Positions 36,694 to 52,627 of a DNA stretch of 64,000 bases are shown piece after piece (position 1 is the first letter of the stretch; each line of letters opens with the position of its first letter). The position numbers and the translations under genes were made by a program. The notes beneath the pieces were generated by a model that worked only from the letters and a program-made list of their open reading frames with translations, ran no database searches and was not told the DNA's origin. Origin of the DNA: Eremomyces bilateralis CBS 781.70 (taxonomy: Eukaryota > Ascomycota > Dothideomycetes > Eremomycetales > Eremomycetaceae); the NCBI RefSeq assembly GCF_010015585.1, contig NW_022985074.1, positions 620,026-684,025 on the forward strand, given 5' to 3'.

Positions 36694-39600
36694 AGCACAG
36701 CCGGCGTCAACAACAGGAGCAGAAGGTTTCCGGAAAGCCCGTCGCAAAGATACCGAAACACGCGACTGGAGAGCTGTTTGCGGATAGACGGTCTGGACGG
36801 ACTGATACGCGATGCGGCTCTCTTCCGCCTTGTTTTGATTTTTTTCCTGGACAAGCCAATTGGCACCGGAGGCGGACGAAGGACAGTGACCTGGGACTTT
36901 AGAGGGAAAAAAGAAGAACCAACGAAGGAGGGGTTTGTTGTCTGGTTACAGTTGCTCGGTGCCTGTAGCGTTGAAACTAAGACGGGTGATGCGCAGACGG
37001 ATTGAGACTTGTTCGAGCGACAGCGCCGGCAGATGTAGTTATTAAGAGGCGACAGGCTCCCCTAATCCTGGAAGGTTTCCGGGCGGCGGAACCGGCTCTG
37101 ATTGCGTGAACGACGAAGTTTGGGACCAGGCAATGCACGACCTCCACAGCCGGGATTTCGTCGAAAGTTCGAACGGGGATGGAAGGGTTTCGGGGGGGCG
37201 GCGCAAGTTGTAAAGTCTGGGAACTTGGGAAGCTAGTGGCCTTACGCGGCGACTAGATGGTGGTTTTTTTTTTGCCCGGAGGAGTTTGGCCTTGGGGGGA
37301 ATTTGGGACGGCCGCCGACGACGATGATGAACGGGACAGTCAAGGGGATTGGGATTAGGCTTAGTTGGTAGCGCGGTTTTGATGGTGATCGCTCGGTCCT
37401 AGTCGGCTCGAGAGAAGCGCAGATTGGTGGTCGGGATACTCGAGTGGACGCAGGTGCGACTTCGAGGTTGTACTGAGCTAAGAACGGGTTGGGTATGGTG
37501 GAAATCTTTCGCTACAACGGCCGAGCAGACATGGACAGTCAGAAGAGGGTCTGCAGAGGGAACTACGGCTAGCGGCAGTGAGGAATAGAAGGGAAAAAGG
37601 ACGTGCGAAAGAACTGGGAACGCAGGGCCTAAATGAAGTAATAATTGGTGAACCCTCAGTGGACTTTTGGGGTCAGTTGAGAACCAGAGATCAACGGGGG
37701 GTGGTGTCGACTATGAAGAGAGGGGACCATCGACAGGCGGTAGACCGTGGACAAGGTGATTGATGATTGACGAGTGAAGAGTGAAGCGTGAACCAAGGTG
37801 TGGACTGTGGACGTGTGTCGTGGTGAAGTGGTGGAGCAGGGGAGTTTTTGTGTGGGAGCAACCGGACCGACGTGCGAGGGCTGGGGACAGCAGGCGTGTT
37901 GTGAGTGTTTTCTGAGTCCTGACGTCTGGCTGTGCAAGACAGGGGAGTTGGAACTTGGAAGACAAACACCCAGCTCTTCAGCACAGCACTCAGATTTCAA
38001 AGGTACTCAGCAGAGTCGCGGGGGGGAGAATTGGTACAGGTACAAGCCTAATACGCGGTACACTCCACGGTACACCAGGTATTAGGTAGGGACCACCAAG
38101 GGACCGAGGAGAGGACGAGGAATTGAGCCTTGAGGAGTCGAGGACGTGATGGGAAGTGACCGCGAATTCGGGAATGGAGCAATAGGATTGGTCAGCGAGA
38201 GGACCGCGATGACCGCGATTGCCCGTCAGATAACTTAGTTAGGCCGGTACCGCTGGGAGCAAATACCGAATAATACTGAACTCGAAGGAGGAAACAGCAT
38301 GGCGATGGTGGATGGCAAATTGGGATTTTTACCAGAATGGCCAATCTCGTGTCGGAACGGAGGTGCCAAGGTGGAATTGGGGCGTTGTTTTTGGCTTCGG
38401 CTGATGATACCACCAACCCTGACCTGTCATGGTTTCCACGTAAAAATGCTCCTGTTCGGTACCTTAGGCATGGGCCATGGAACAGTTCCTTGCCACTACC
38501 TGACTCGCGGTCAAGTGACATGAATTATGAGATCATGAATTGAATTCGGGTCGGTGTTTCCGAGGCAATCTGAGGCAATTGAGTGAAGGCGAAATCTAAT
38601 GGGTACAGTACTGGGTACCTTCACTGTACAGCCATTGGGTATGATGATTCGGAGGCTGGAGGTACCGACGAAAGGTACGTACCGGTGGCTAAACGAGGAT
38701 CGCAGTAGGTAATAAGAGGTGTTAGACAAACTACAATCTACAAAAGCTTGGTAATACCCAACCAGAATTTGGGTTGGGGGTGGGGCTGGAAATCGCGACC
38801 GACCACCAGGAAAGACGCGACCAGGGGTACCGCCAGTCATGGTCCTTCCGCTTTCATTTTCGGCAGTTACTTCAATTTTACATTAGCACCCGTAACTACC
38901 TAACTAGGAAGTAAACAACTTGGATTCCGTGGAGGACAATGTGCACTGTACAGGATAAAGTAGATCGTAATTGATAATACTGAAGCCACAATTATACCAA
39001 GACTCTTAGTCAGCACCATTTAGCTCATGGCAATGTTCCTCACGCCCCAAGGCTTGGCGTCTGCCTCTCACACCGCATCCCTGCACTATCCTACATCCGT
39101 TAATCCGTTTTATTCTTCATGATCTCAATATTCCCTCCATCCTTGGGGCCTCAACCATTCATTCATTCATCAAACCACCATCTCACCCCTTAGCTTTCCT
39201 TTTCCGCTTTGAAATGGTTTCATGCTCTCGTGTATCTGCAATCCACATCCTGCAGAGCCAGCACCTCAGCCCTCACCAAACCGCATGGATGCCAATCCAA
39301 CACGTTCCTCTGTGATTGTTCATTTCATCTCCAACAGGCCGCACTGCCGCACGGCGTGTGACAAAACCACTCTAGTGAGCCTGATCGGCACCACCACCAC
39401 CACCAACAGAAGTTACACAGCGAGATATGACTGGAGACACACGACAGGGTTCCCTATCTTTCACGTCTTTGTTCAATTCGTTCTTTGTTGGCTTCGAGCA
39501 TTCGACGCGTCCCACGAGCCTCGCTTTACCCCGGTAACGAAGTGGAGTTCTGGAGAGGGTAAGCGTGTCGGAGCCCTGCGGTATTCTGGAGCAAATGATA

Positions 39601-42600
39601 GTACCACCCTCACGCGAGAGTACAAGACCCCCGATCCTGGTAGTGCCATGAGCCCCCTGCTGAGGCTCGGTCATGAAAGCTTGACCTGTGCACCGCCATA
39701 ATCCCTCCGTTCCCAATACCCATAGCGGCATGGCCATAATCAATTTATGGAATGGCTGATGGCCGCGCTCTAGCCTTGGGGACAGGCAAATGTCGAATCA
39801 TCCATTCTCAGCCACGACTTTGTCGCTTTCCACAGCGCATATACTCTATCGATACCCAATGCATGCGGAGCGTTTTCCAATGAACATTGGCCGAGTTGGC
39901 GTGGACTTTCGTGGACCAACAGGCTTTCCTCGAGGATTCATACCGGAACTCTTCGGCATGTTTGAAGCGGGGTTAGTCACAATTCACGAATGACGATGCG
40001 TGGGCAGATTCTCCTACCGAAAGAGGCATTGGAGCCTAGAGGACACCGACAGTTCACAGTTGTCGCCCGGATCATGCTCCACTTCCAGCCTGATAAATTG
40101 CAATCAGCATACGGAATAAAGCATATTGCTCTCGTTTACCCTAGATCCTGCTTCTTATTCTTATCTCCGATCCAACCACTGCAGCTCCAGCTGGAGAGCT
40201 TGGTCCTTTAACCTTTTGGAATTTGGACGATCTGCTGACGTTCTCCCATTTCCAGCCTCCTGATATTTCGCACGAAGCACCAAGCACGGGAATAGTACTC
40301 TCGTCCTTCGTGTGAGTTATGCAAGGCGGGATAAGTAAATAAACCTCCACAATCGCACATGCCGCCGAATCCCCTCCCCCCCGAGCGCGTCCACGCTCCC
40401 ACCCGGTTAAGCTCGACCAGGCCTGCTACCGTGCTACCAAATCCAGATAATCGAGGGACCAGCAAAAGCCAAAATCTCGCAAGTCGCAGCATGGATGCGT
40501 CCCGTGGATCTTGATATCGAACGGGTCGCAGTCTCACAGAGCAGAGAAAATGCGGTTCAGAGCGACGCATCACGCATGTCCCTATTTCCTAAGCGGGGAC
40601 ATTTGGACCCCCATGATTGGTTTGCACGTGGGAGCGCGTCCAGTGTCGACTCATGATTTGCCGGGAAAAAGCGGCAGAACGATTCAGCATGCCCGCCTCG
40701 CCCATTTCGCAGAAGAAGATCGAAGCTGAGGGGCGGAATAATCGGCGGCAGGGGCTCAGGGGAGCGGATTAGACAACCGCTTTCGGCGCCGGACTGGCGC
40801 CACCCAAAGCTTTTCTCTTCCTTCACCTTCACATCATGCATGACTTCCTGACTCCTGTTCGTCGGCCGCTTTGTAGAACGTGGGGCTCGGTCTCGGCCCC
40901 TTGAGGGCAGTCGGATGCTATTATGCTGCATTGGAGTATTATGTATCGTCAAAATGGTCGGGCAACGTTATAAAAGATGGCGATTTGGAAGATTGTGCAA
41001 TGTCTGGCATTGGTAAGCGATTCATGTTCACAGCAAACACTGGAGAGTACCAATAGGGCGACTTGGACCCTCAACATCCATCTCAATGATATTCCGTCCA
41101 CCCTACTTTTCGCATCGTGGTTCGTCAAGAGTCAAGACTGCCACGATTGGCGTATCCAGTAAATATTCCGTCCTCTCAGTTTCTATCAAGATTCAAGTGT
41201 CAAAGAACCAAGCTTTATGGTCGCATTGCACAAAAACGGTCCTTCGGTTCTCAGCCATGGCCCGTTCCTGGACCTGTCGACTTGGTCTGAGTTGGTACCG
41301 ACGCTACAACCGTGCAACGTACTGTCAGGGTACCGGGATTACGTTCGGTGAAATCTCGTATTGGGTGGGGTCGGGGATTTAGAGCTGACTAACTAAAGCA
41401 CCGGGGAGAGGTGGGTGACATTGAGATCCTAAATACATGTATAATGCGCCGATGCAATTCGTAAGGACGGTAATTGTTCTCTGCAGTAAAGCCATCATGA
41501 TCACGCTTCCTTTGATCCAAGAGTAACATAGTAGGAAAGGTACTTAAGATATGTGACGACAGAGGTTACCTCCCGTAGTATTTTGATATTCGTCCATCTG
41601 ATACAGCTAAGATACAAGGCATGTCCCACGGGCCACGAGGCCACGACACTTGAACCATGACCACCTTGACCGGTAGCTTACAGGGTACTTAGCTCGTCCT
41701 AGCCACTCCAAATGCCCGACAGACGATCCGCGATATCCTTATCCAATCTCCATTGAAATTCGATTCCTGCAGCGAATCTCGGAGCATCAGAATGACCTCG
41801 TGACTCCAATTGCGCAAAACTTCCGGTTGGACCTGACAACTTCGTAACTTCGTAACTTCTGACCTAAACTCGGCTCCCAGAGGCACAACTTACCTAAATC
41901 ATTCCGCGGATTATGGGTCCATCGGCCCATGGCCACGCGGAACAGGTCGACCTTGGATGTCCTAGTGCACTAGGCGGCTCTAGCTAACCGGGCTTGCGCT
42001 CGGCGATAGAACCAGACTAGGGGGTTCTGGAACGACTAGCACGAGAATACTAAACCCCACGGTACGAAGGAAGAGTATCATCGCGATCTAGACACGTCAC
42101 AAGGAAGCCGCTGTCGCTCCTCCTCGGAGCCGATTCACATCTTCGGACCATCAGTCACCCGAAGTGGCAAAGTATCGTGTATCGAAGATTGACCTTGAGA
42201 ATTGGAGTTGGCAATTTGATATTGTACGACAGTATGGCGGTTAGCAAAGCTGGTCGGCAAATACATCTCTGCCCCGCAATCCATCCCACCCTCACTAGGT
42301 TCATACCTTGTATTGCATACAAGATTTAGCCGAATGACTTCGAATCCTTTCTTGCAGGCTGACGGCCAGGGCGTACATAGTAGGGTGTCAGCGACTTAGC
42401 GCTCGGTCTTATATTGATGTAGCGACATATTGCAGTCGTGGACCCTATCAAAGGTGTTAATACACAGGAGAAGGTTCCCGTCCTTGCCGTTAAATCATCC
42501 GTCCACTGGCCAAGCAGTGGTGGAGATGCCTACTGGAATCGATGGCTGTCCGCCAACACGACGGGTGTACGGGACCACCCGGTCGGGGCAAGGGAGACAA

Positions 42601-45600
42601 AGCCTTCGTAGTTTGTACTTCTGCCGTCTGCACTCGGCCGAACAATCTCGCCTTCCAAATTTCGTCTAATCACAATATGTTAGCGTCCGTCGGTGAGCAC
42701 GTGGCCGCCATCGTGTCGTTGAATTTAAAGTTTTCGATGGACGCGCTGACATCCAGGATTCGTACTCCGTAGGGTGTGATAGGACTCGGAGCGAACAATG
42801 GCTGCAACGTCACTCCGACTTTGGATATTCCACTTCATATGGAAATCCCTCTGCCGTTCCATCGTCTTCTCTGACAGAGGGGACAGCGATGCTGGCAGCC
42901 TGCTCCGTGGAAACCCATGTTCCCCCTGTTCCACCAGTACTTATGAGTACTTATGACTCGCCTTGTCTCGCACAGCACCCCTAGAGCGACGGTACCATCC
43001 GACTTCATTCCTGATGCCCCCTTGACATCCAGGGTTACCTCATGGGGGCCAGGGCAAATGCCGAAAGAGGTTGTGCCGTGAAACGTCTTGATCCGTGTCG
43101 AAAGGAGAAATTCTCTCCAGAACTTCATCCGAGATATCAATCTTGTGCTGCAACTACGAATATAAATATGCCTTTGAAGGGGTCCAGAGGTAAGGGTTTG
43201 GTGGCTCATTGGCTGGTAATGACCAAACCAGTTGTAGTTTAGTCGTTAGCACCAGATCCCTAACGGTCGAACCAGGTAGCTATGAGGCTCGGAATTTAGC
43301 TGCTTGATTGTTGGATGCCGCTAACTTAGCACGAATCCAGCATCAAGGTTGCACTTGTGTAGGCGAAACCGTTGAATGAGGATACGCTAATATTCCCGAT
43401 GAGTAAGTTAGTAGTTCTTATACATAACTAAGTTAGTAGGCAAGTAAGTTTGGTACTTAAGCATTGGCGGAGAATGGAAATGGAACTCGCTCCGTCCGAC
43501 TCTCAACTTCACATCGTGAACCATATCTCCAAATATTCGGAGACTTTTTCCGAAACCTGGAACATTCGATTGAAATTGAAGGGCACATGCGTCGTGACCG
43601 CCATGACATCGAGCATAACATGTGCTTTTGGACAGGCACCTGGAAATCTGCCCTACATCACGGATGATGATGCATGGGGGGGACTGAAGAGCAAGGGGAT
43701 CAAGTGATCAACCGTTTCATTCCACAGTGAGAAGAGTCGCGCGGTCTGCATACGGGTTGGGTGCTTCCAGCATCATTTATATGAGCTGATCGCTGATATG
43801 GTGGTATTATTACACATGCGAACACGTACGGAATACTCCAGCGGTTCATTGATTGATTTCATGCCCTCAACCTAGATGCACTCCAAAGTCTTCAACAACA
43901 TTATTATGCATACTCCAGAGGGAAGCAAATGCCGTTGTTTCCTGTTGAGTGCCGTCTTATTTTTACCCTCTTAAATCTACGCCTCAAGGTTGGGAGCAGT
44001 ATGGGTGCTTTCGGGACGAGATGAAGTGTATTTTCATCGTTCAACCTGCAAATCAGATACTTAATCGAACCAAAGATGCGAACATCTGTCGACACGTTTA
44101 CTCCGAGTCACCATCCGATTGGACAAAGTTAAGCACAATGGCGCGTCCAAATACCCAGCATATTCTTGTAGGTTTGCAGTCTGAAATCTGCATGTCGCAT
44201 GAGCGAGGGCGGTGTTCAAAATATGCGAGGCCTTGACTCATCCATTGTCAATCCGAGCCTCTCGCCAAATGGTGGGCTTAAGGAGTGGGAGCAGCGGCAG
44301 CACATCTCGAAGCACAGGACGGTAGAACGGCAGGATTCCCCCTTGTCGACGGTCCATTGCGAATGCAGAAATCCCGGCGGTAAAACAGGCTCTCGGAAAA
44401 TGCATATTATCCCGGCATCGGTGGTCTATGCTTGTTTACTTTTTTTATTCGCATCGCGCACGCATCCGACAGCCTATCATTGGGTCATTCATCGTTCAAT
44501 CGGATGCGGGGTGATGGAGGGATTCGGTGAAGTCTTTGGTCCCATGGGCCTCATTGGATCAATTCCGAGCGTACATGGAGTACATGCACTCACTATGCAG
44601 ACAAAATGGATAAAGTAAGTACGTATTTTCGATACAGAATTTCAAAGACTACCAGGAATCAGGAACTGTAGAAAAGATCCGCAGGACTCGACGTCGATAT
44701 TAACAGCAAGGCCTCCGGATGCCGGATGTTTGTATTACGACCGACGACAGTTGTACTATGTATGGCTCAGCCCTCGGTTTGCCCAAGCGAAGAATAAAAC
44801 GTGAGAAACTACTAAATATGCTCGCCTGTAAAATATCACTGATGAAAAAACCCAGCAAATGTGTGGGCGTCCCTTGAAGAGTTCAATCATCAATGATCAC
44901 CTCGACACGAACTCACGATGTTGACGGTCAACAGGAGCTGCAAGTCCCGCCAAAATTGGGCATGTTAGCCTCCGCAGTCCGCACCAGGTCAACATTGATC
45001 GGCGCCTTGCGAAATAAAACATTAAAACCCCACGGGTGCCGCGTATGCCTTCTCCAACCAGCGCAATGCACGCCCGTCATTCGAACGACATGCATGGATT
45101 CATGAGCGCATGACGGTGTTCAGGGCAGCGTGCGAAAAAGAACACGAGGTATCGACCATAGCCGTCACACAGAAATTGGTGCTGTAATCAAAAAGGCGCC
45201 CCCGCGGAGTGCCCACCTGAGCGTGGCGGCACCTGGGCTAGAAAATGTAAAGCGGTCAAATACCGGATCACTCGGGACGGTCCAGGAGCGCGAAAAGGAA
45301 AGGGGGCCGGATGATTGGCGGTCGCGTCGAATATCCCAAGCCTGGTTCGCCTGGGAGGGCCTGTCGTTGTCAGCATCTGACAATGGACGATAGCGGCGGC
45401 AGGGCGCTCGGACGATCGCGCTTTAACCGGATTCGCCTAGTCCGTGCTCGTCTCGGCCAGATGGCTTTCAGCCTCTTCTCATCTCGTGCATGAGGTCAAG
45501 GGGGGATGACGGACGCGCAGACATGGTCGGTCAGGATTTCGCTTCCAAGGGTTGGACACATGCATTCGAGACGGAGCAGGATGACAGGAACCACCACGGC

Positions 45601-46579
45601 GAGGACGCAAGTCAGGGAGTACGAGTAAGATGGATACAGCGCTGGATTTCATCCAGCATCGGATATAACTCCCCAGCAACTGGACCTTGCACGTTGTTAC
45701 ATCCAGAAACGGGGCAGTTCATTTCGGCCATATTCTGGGCCCTCGTCTCATAAATTCGCCGAAACGATACCCAACAAAGATTCCCCGTACCCTTTTTCTC
45801 GGCTCTCGTTTAGCAGCGGTTCTCCCGCTTCCAGCCAATTACTGATAGCCACGAATGGGACTCGCGGGACCCGTGAAGGTCGGATCGTGAATGAGTTTGT
45901 CAGTCGGAAGTCTGGACGCTGCCCCTTCGAAAGGATGGTCCGGATGTGGGCGTGAGGTTCAGTTCCATCGTCCCATTGCCATATTCCCGGCTTCAATTTC
46001 CGTTGGCTCTTGGGTTCCACCCTAATGTTCCATATCCTGTCCCAATTAAGAGACTGAAATGTTATCCTCGTGGGAACTGGCGGTGAGGGCGAGTGGTCAC
46101 AGGGGCATCAGACAGCATTGCCTTCGGAGCAAAGCGAGGTGGGCATTATGATGTGGAGTGGGTTGAATCCTCGAGAGGTCGAGGTATTTGGAACCAAACT
46201 ATAAGCTCATGCGTGATACAAAAAAAAATTCACCACTAAGGAACTGTCAAAGGACTATTGAAATAATCACGATACTTTTTGATCCGCCCCATCATCTCAA
46301 GCAGAGATAAAAGGAGTGCTCTATCTAAGTCTGTCTGAAAGCGAGCTGAACGAAGTCAACTCAGGACCTGAAGGGCCCGAATAACCCGATATGAAAGGTT
46401 GAATGCTGATCCTTGCTATTACCACGGTTGAAAAGACATCTATACCATTCAGATCTATGCTTCTCGGAATCACCGCGAAGTCAAACGGCAAATACTATTC
46501 CTTTGATCAAACTCCAGGGACGCCACTGTCGATCTATCGGCTGCTGCTGTGAGCTGTCTGCAGGTCAGTGGTGAACCGT
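36694..46579. other. Nearly 10-kb stretch without a supported gene, upstream of con7
   Basis: No frame here shows a recognised domain or convincing spliced structure, and the longest (39222-39701, plus strand, 159 codons) is nondescript. The first 1.3 kb next to con7 is G-rich on the + strand (C-rich on the coding strand) and probably includes promoter and a long 5' leader. Small repeats are visible: CACCAC runs near 39390, ATTCATTC near 39160, repeated AAGTTAGTAG near 43402-43440, and GGTAC-rich sequence at 38030-38090 and 38600-38690. I found no tRNA, 5S copy or transposon protein in it. It is not obviously AT-biased, so heavy repeat-induced point mutation is not suggested. Confidence 0.4.
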
Positions 46580-48998
<2,419 letters not shown>

Positions 48999-50131
48999 GA
49001 TGTGCGAAACGAAAGGGAAATGAGTTCCTGAAGTGTCGCGGAGTTCGGAAGACGGTTGTGAGAAAAAGTCTCGAGTTAAGGGGTCCTAAAAAATGGATGT
49101 GTGATGGAAGGGATCGAGTACTAGACAGATCTCCAAATCTCGAGAAAATTCTCAGGCACTGGTGATCACAGGTACAACGAGAGAAATGGGTTGAATGAGA
49201 GAAAAGGTTGGGTGATGGAAGTGAGATTGGGAGAAGATGAAAACAGGAAGTCAAAGAGGTAGTAAAGTCTGCAGCAGGCTGAGTTTCCGAAGGGGCGACT
49301 GAACAAATTTTTTTGGTTGGAAGAACCGTTAGGCCATCAGGCCGCTAGGCTACTATAACGCTAGGCTGCAATCTCGGTCGTCTTGGCATCCACTGTCCGC
49401 CAAACGGATCGAGCAACCAGTCAACCACCACATTCCCAATTCACTGCACGCTCACTTCACACTTCACCTTCTCTGAAATAGTGAAACTTCATCCGTTCCC
49501 TGGTCTTGCTCGATTCGGTGTTCATTTGGTTACAACTGTGCTGCTGGCTTCATCAAATTTAGGATCTGATATGAGGATATCATTTCCCACTATCGTCATC
49601 ATCATCTTCGGGGTCAGTATATAATACGAGATAGCTTGTCCACCATAGAGAAACCACGTGAGTGTTACATCGGTACCCTACAACGCGCTAGAAATTCGAA
49701 TGAGTTCTTTGGCTTTTAGAAGGCGTTCAAATCTGATATTGATTCCTATTTCCTGCCAATATCAACTGAAAAGACCACATGCAAGCATTCATAACCATCG
49801 GATCCTTGTAATTACAGATTGAGCAGCATCCTTGTCGATATATATGTGAATCAGTCATGATCCCATCCCTGCCCTATGTTTGGGACTGTATAGGTGCATA
49901 TTCTTTGGTAAGAGGATATGTTCTCAAGCAGGTCACGTGGTCCTTGTTGAGGCAGTCGTCAATGCTACCAGATGCTCGCTCCAGTTTCGTCGAGGCACTA
50001 CTGAGAGTACCTACTGTACCGTTTTCTTATTGCATGAAATATCTTCTCCAGCATATACAGTTTCTCTACCACGCTGTGGGACAATAGAGTTATTCAACCG
50101 TGTGCTTTCCGGTTGGCCGATGCTCCAGCAG
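48999..50131. promoter_or_regulatory. Intergenic: dbp2 promoter and thi20 3' region
   Basis: The left part is the upstream region of dbp2, including a C/T-rich strip when read toward the gene. CACGTG hexamers occur at 49655-49660 and 49934-49939. No gene is supported. Confidence 0.45.
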
Positions 50132-52244
50132 TTAGATCCCCCCTGAACCCATCTCCCAGAAACCGATTTCCATCTATCGATTCATTAGCCTGGACTCGTG
50201 GGTGCTCGGCAGAAGTTAATCGCCGTTCCGCTTACCTTCGTGGCATGAATGAAGATAGCCACTAGTTCTTCCACGCGGCTAGGAGACAGCTTCGTCGCGT
50301 GCTCCTCGATCAGTGCTGTTGACTGTCAGTGCTGTAGCTACTGTTGGATCGCGGTTACACACCTCTCCCCTGCCTCACAGCATCTTGATAATCCGGTCCG
50401 GCGTATTGCTCAATCCACTGATAGTACTGGTTGGCCTCTTGGACCGTGTCCGGGTGCGCTATCAAGCGAGTTGCAATGACGCCGTAGCCGAGAAGACAAG
50501 GCAGAAGTGCAATCTGCAGCGCCAACCAGTCCTCGGAATGTCCAACATCCAAGACATATCTAAGCGGACGACAGTCAGACTTGATGGAATGCCCTTTCCA
50601 GGAGAAACCTTACCTAGTATATGCAGTACATGCTGGTTCCCTGTTAATTTGTGCTCGAGACTGATCGAAAAGGTCTTCCACTTGCCTTGGCTTTCTTCGG
50701 CCCTTTCAATATCTGATTTAGACAACCCATATTCCTCACAGAAAGTGATATGGAGAGCGGTCTCCCTCTGGATGTCTGCAACAGCGTTGACTGCCTGTGA
50801 TATGTACCCGTCAGTAGCTAATCGCCACTCATCCGTCCATTTCATACCTGTTGAATGTCAGCCAAGGTCTTCGCCTTATATGCCGCTAGTGCATTGGCCC
50901 GGGCAAATTGTATCTAATAATCAGCGGATATCGAGGCGTTCAGGATAGTGTGGACATACGAGAAAGAGATAGTCTTGTACCAGGTAATGGTTGAACCTTG
51001 CCTTGTCGAGGGAGCCTCTTGCAAGTTGCATCACGAAGTCGTGTTGGACATGCTGGGCCCAAGGCTCCCTCACATCGGCGCGTTCTAGGATATAATCGAT
51101 GAAATAGCCCCTAGTCTCAATTAACCGATCATCCTCAATGTAGTACCCGTGCTGTTTCGGACTTACGGAGCAAATGGCAGCGAATATGTCGAGTGGAAAT
51201 GGTTTATCGGCCCACTTCCCTTTCCAATGTTTTGGCTGGTTTTGATACCGACTTCCACAAAGCGGCAAGCGGCCTTCACTGCTTCCGGGACTCCTTTCCC
51301 AAGTGCCAGATTGGACGCGATTGCAGCTAAATGCCAGTCAAGATTGGAACTGAACGTGGTGAATCCTCTACTCACAAGCGAGCGAACACCCTGTGCCGTG
51401 AGTATTATTAGACGTCGAGTATAGTGAGCGTATAATCAACGGCTCGTCTCCACCGACGAGGATATCGGTGACGATTTCTCGTTCCGAATCAGTCCTCGCA
51501 GTGACTAGGCCCTCTGTCAACGGAGCGTGGCCGCCTTTGAGAAGGACGTACTTCGGCCCGAGTCCTTGGACCAGTCTCGCCAGCTCAACCAAGCTATCGA
51601 TATTCTCGATCCCAGGCGCTTGTTTGCCTGCAACCGCAAGTAGCGCCTGCGCCTCGGGGACATTGGGAGTCAATATCGTGGCCAGGGGAAGCATCCGAGA
51701 GACCAAGATCTTGACAGCTGACTCCGGAAGTAATTTTGATCCAGTTGTCGCTACCATAACCTGGGGAAGTTTAATTCCAGTTGATGATGCTCAAGTGATG
51801 AAGTACTCACTGGGTCGATGACAGCTGATACAGTCGGAAGGCTTTGCAGGGCATCGCATATGACATTTATGGCTGCTTCGGAGGCCACCATACCTAGATA
51901 AAAAGATTAATCATGGATTTTCGAACTCAGATCATTGGGAGAACTACCTGTCTTCACAATATCGACCCCAATATCCTCCACGCAAGCAGCGATTTGCTGA
52001 CGCAGGAAGTCCGGGGGCGTCTCGTGGATGGCTCTGACCCCCATCGTATTCTGGGCGGTCAAAGCCGTTGTCGCTGTCATTGCATAACATCCATGAGCGG
52101 CGATGGTTTTTTGGTCGGCCTCTAATCCCCTGCAAGTTTATCGTCGAACATCAGCGATCAGGACATCAATGGCGGGATCGAGGGGATCACGTACGCCCCG
52201 CCAGAGCTGTCGGAACCAGCAATTACTAGGATTCGGCGGTTCAT
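50132..52244 (-). CDS. thi20: Hydroxymethylpyrimidine (phosphate) kinase fused to TenA thiaminase II, Thi20 type
   Basis: Twelve exons give 507 residues: 52244-52195, 52129-51948, 51893-51811, 51760-51376, 51326-51167, 51110-50960, 50913-50848, 50794-50686, 50632-50614, 50559-50363, 50315-50236, 50173-50132. The N-terminal ThiD domain (about 1-285) begins MNRRILVIAGSDSSGGAGLEADQKT. It carries GMVAS, DPVMVATTGSKLL, the anion-hole/catalytic NTHGTGCSLASAIA and GKGSGPINHF. It phosphorylates HMP and HMP-P for thiamine synthesis. The TenA domain follows (FIDYILERADVREPWAQHVQ, FNHYLVQDYLFL, HITFCEEYGL, CTAYTRYVLDVG), ends IGFWEMGSGGI, and would recycle pyrimidine from degraded thiamine. Exon 9 has only 19 bp. 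Its upstream intron uses a GC donor (gcaagt). All joints keep phase, and no TPP riboswitch was recognised. Confidence 0.93.
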
Positions 52245-52627
52245 GACGGTTGATTTGAGACTAGATGTGACCGGATTACTTCATTTTAATAAAATACGAT
52301 AGATGCGAATGGGGAATACGGGATGGTGGAGGGGCAAGTTATAGGGTATTTTGATATTTTCATTCTGTTTCCCATGGAGCTCTGATCCATGCCAGGGCTC
52401 CACTTGATATAAAAATACGAAATCATACCCCAATATTATTTTCGAAGACGTTCTGTTCGTGACAATTTATTGAGTAAGAAATTGACATCCGTCTGGTCGT
52501 CCTCGCCTCAAAACAATAGATACTTCAGGAGTCCCGCATTTTCACCCCAAACTCCCAATAAAAGCCTATATCCATGCCGCGGACCTCGCGACATCCCTAG
52601 AATTTTGTTTCATTCCCCGCCGGTAGT
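52245..52627. other. Intergenic: thi20 promoter and F-box gene 3' region
   Basis: AT-rich spacer of about 380 bp between two leftward genes. I looked for the conserved TPP-aptamer CUGAGA elements found in some fungal thiamine genes and saw none. Confidence 0.4.

Noticed and set aside
38594-38690. GGTAC-rich imperfect palindromes
   Set aside because: Short, irregular and without flanking duplication; could be chance clustering of restriction-site-like words.
39222-39701. 159-codon plus-strand frame in the gene-free interval
   Set aside because: Low-complexity Thr/Ser stretches from a CACCAC run and no recognisable motif.
52130-52627. Possible TPP riboswitch upstream of or in the first intron of thi20
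   Set aside because: None of the conserved aptamer segments (CUGAGA-type and partner) were found in the leader or intron 1.
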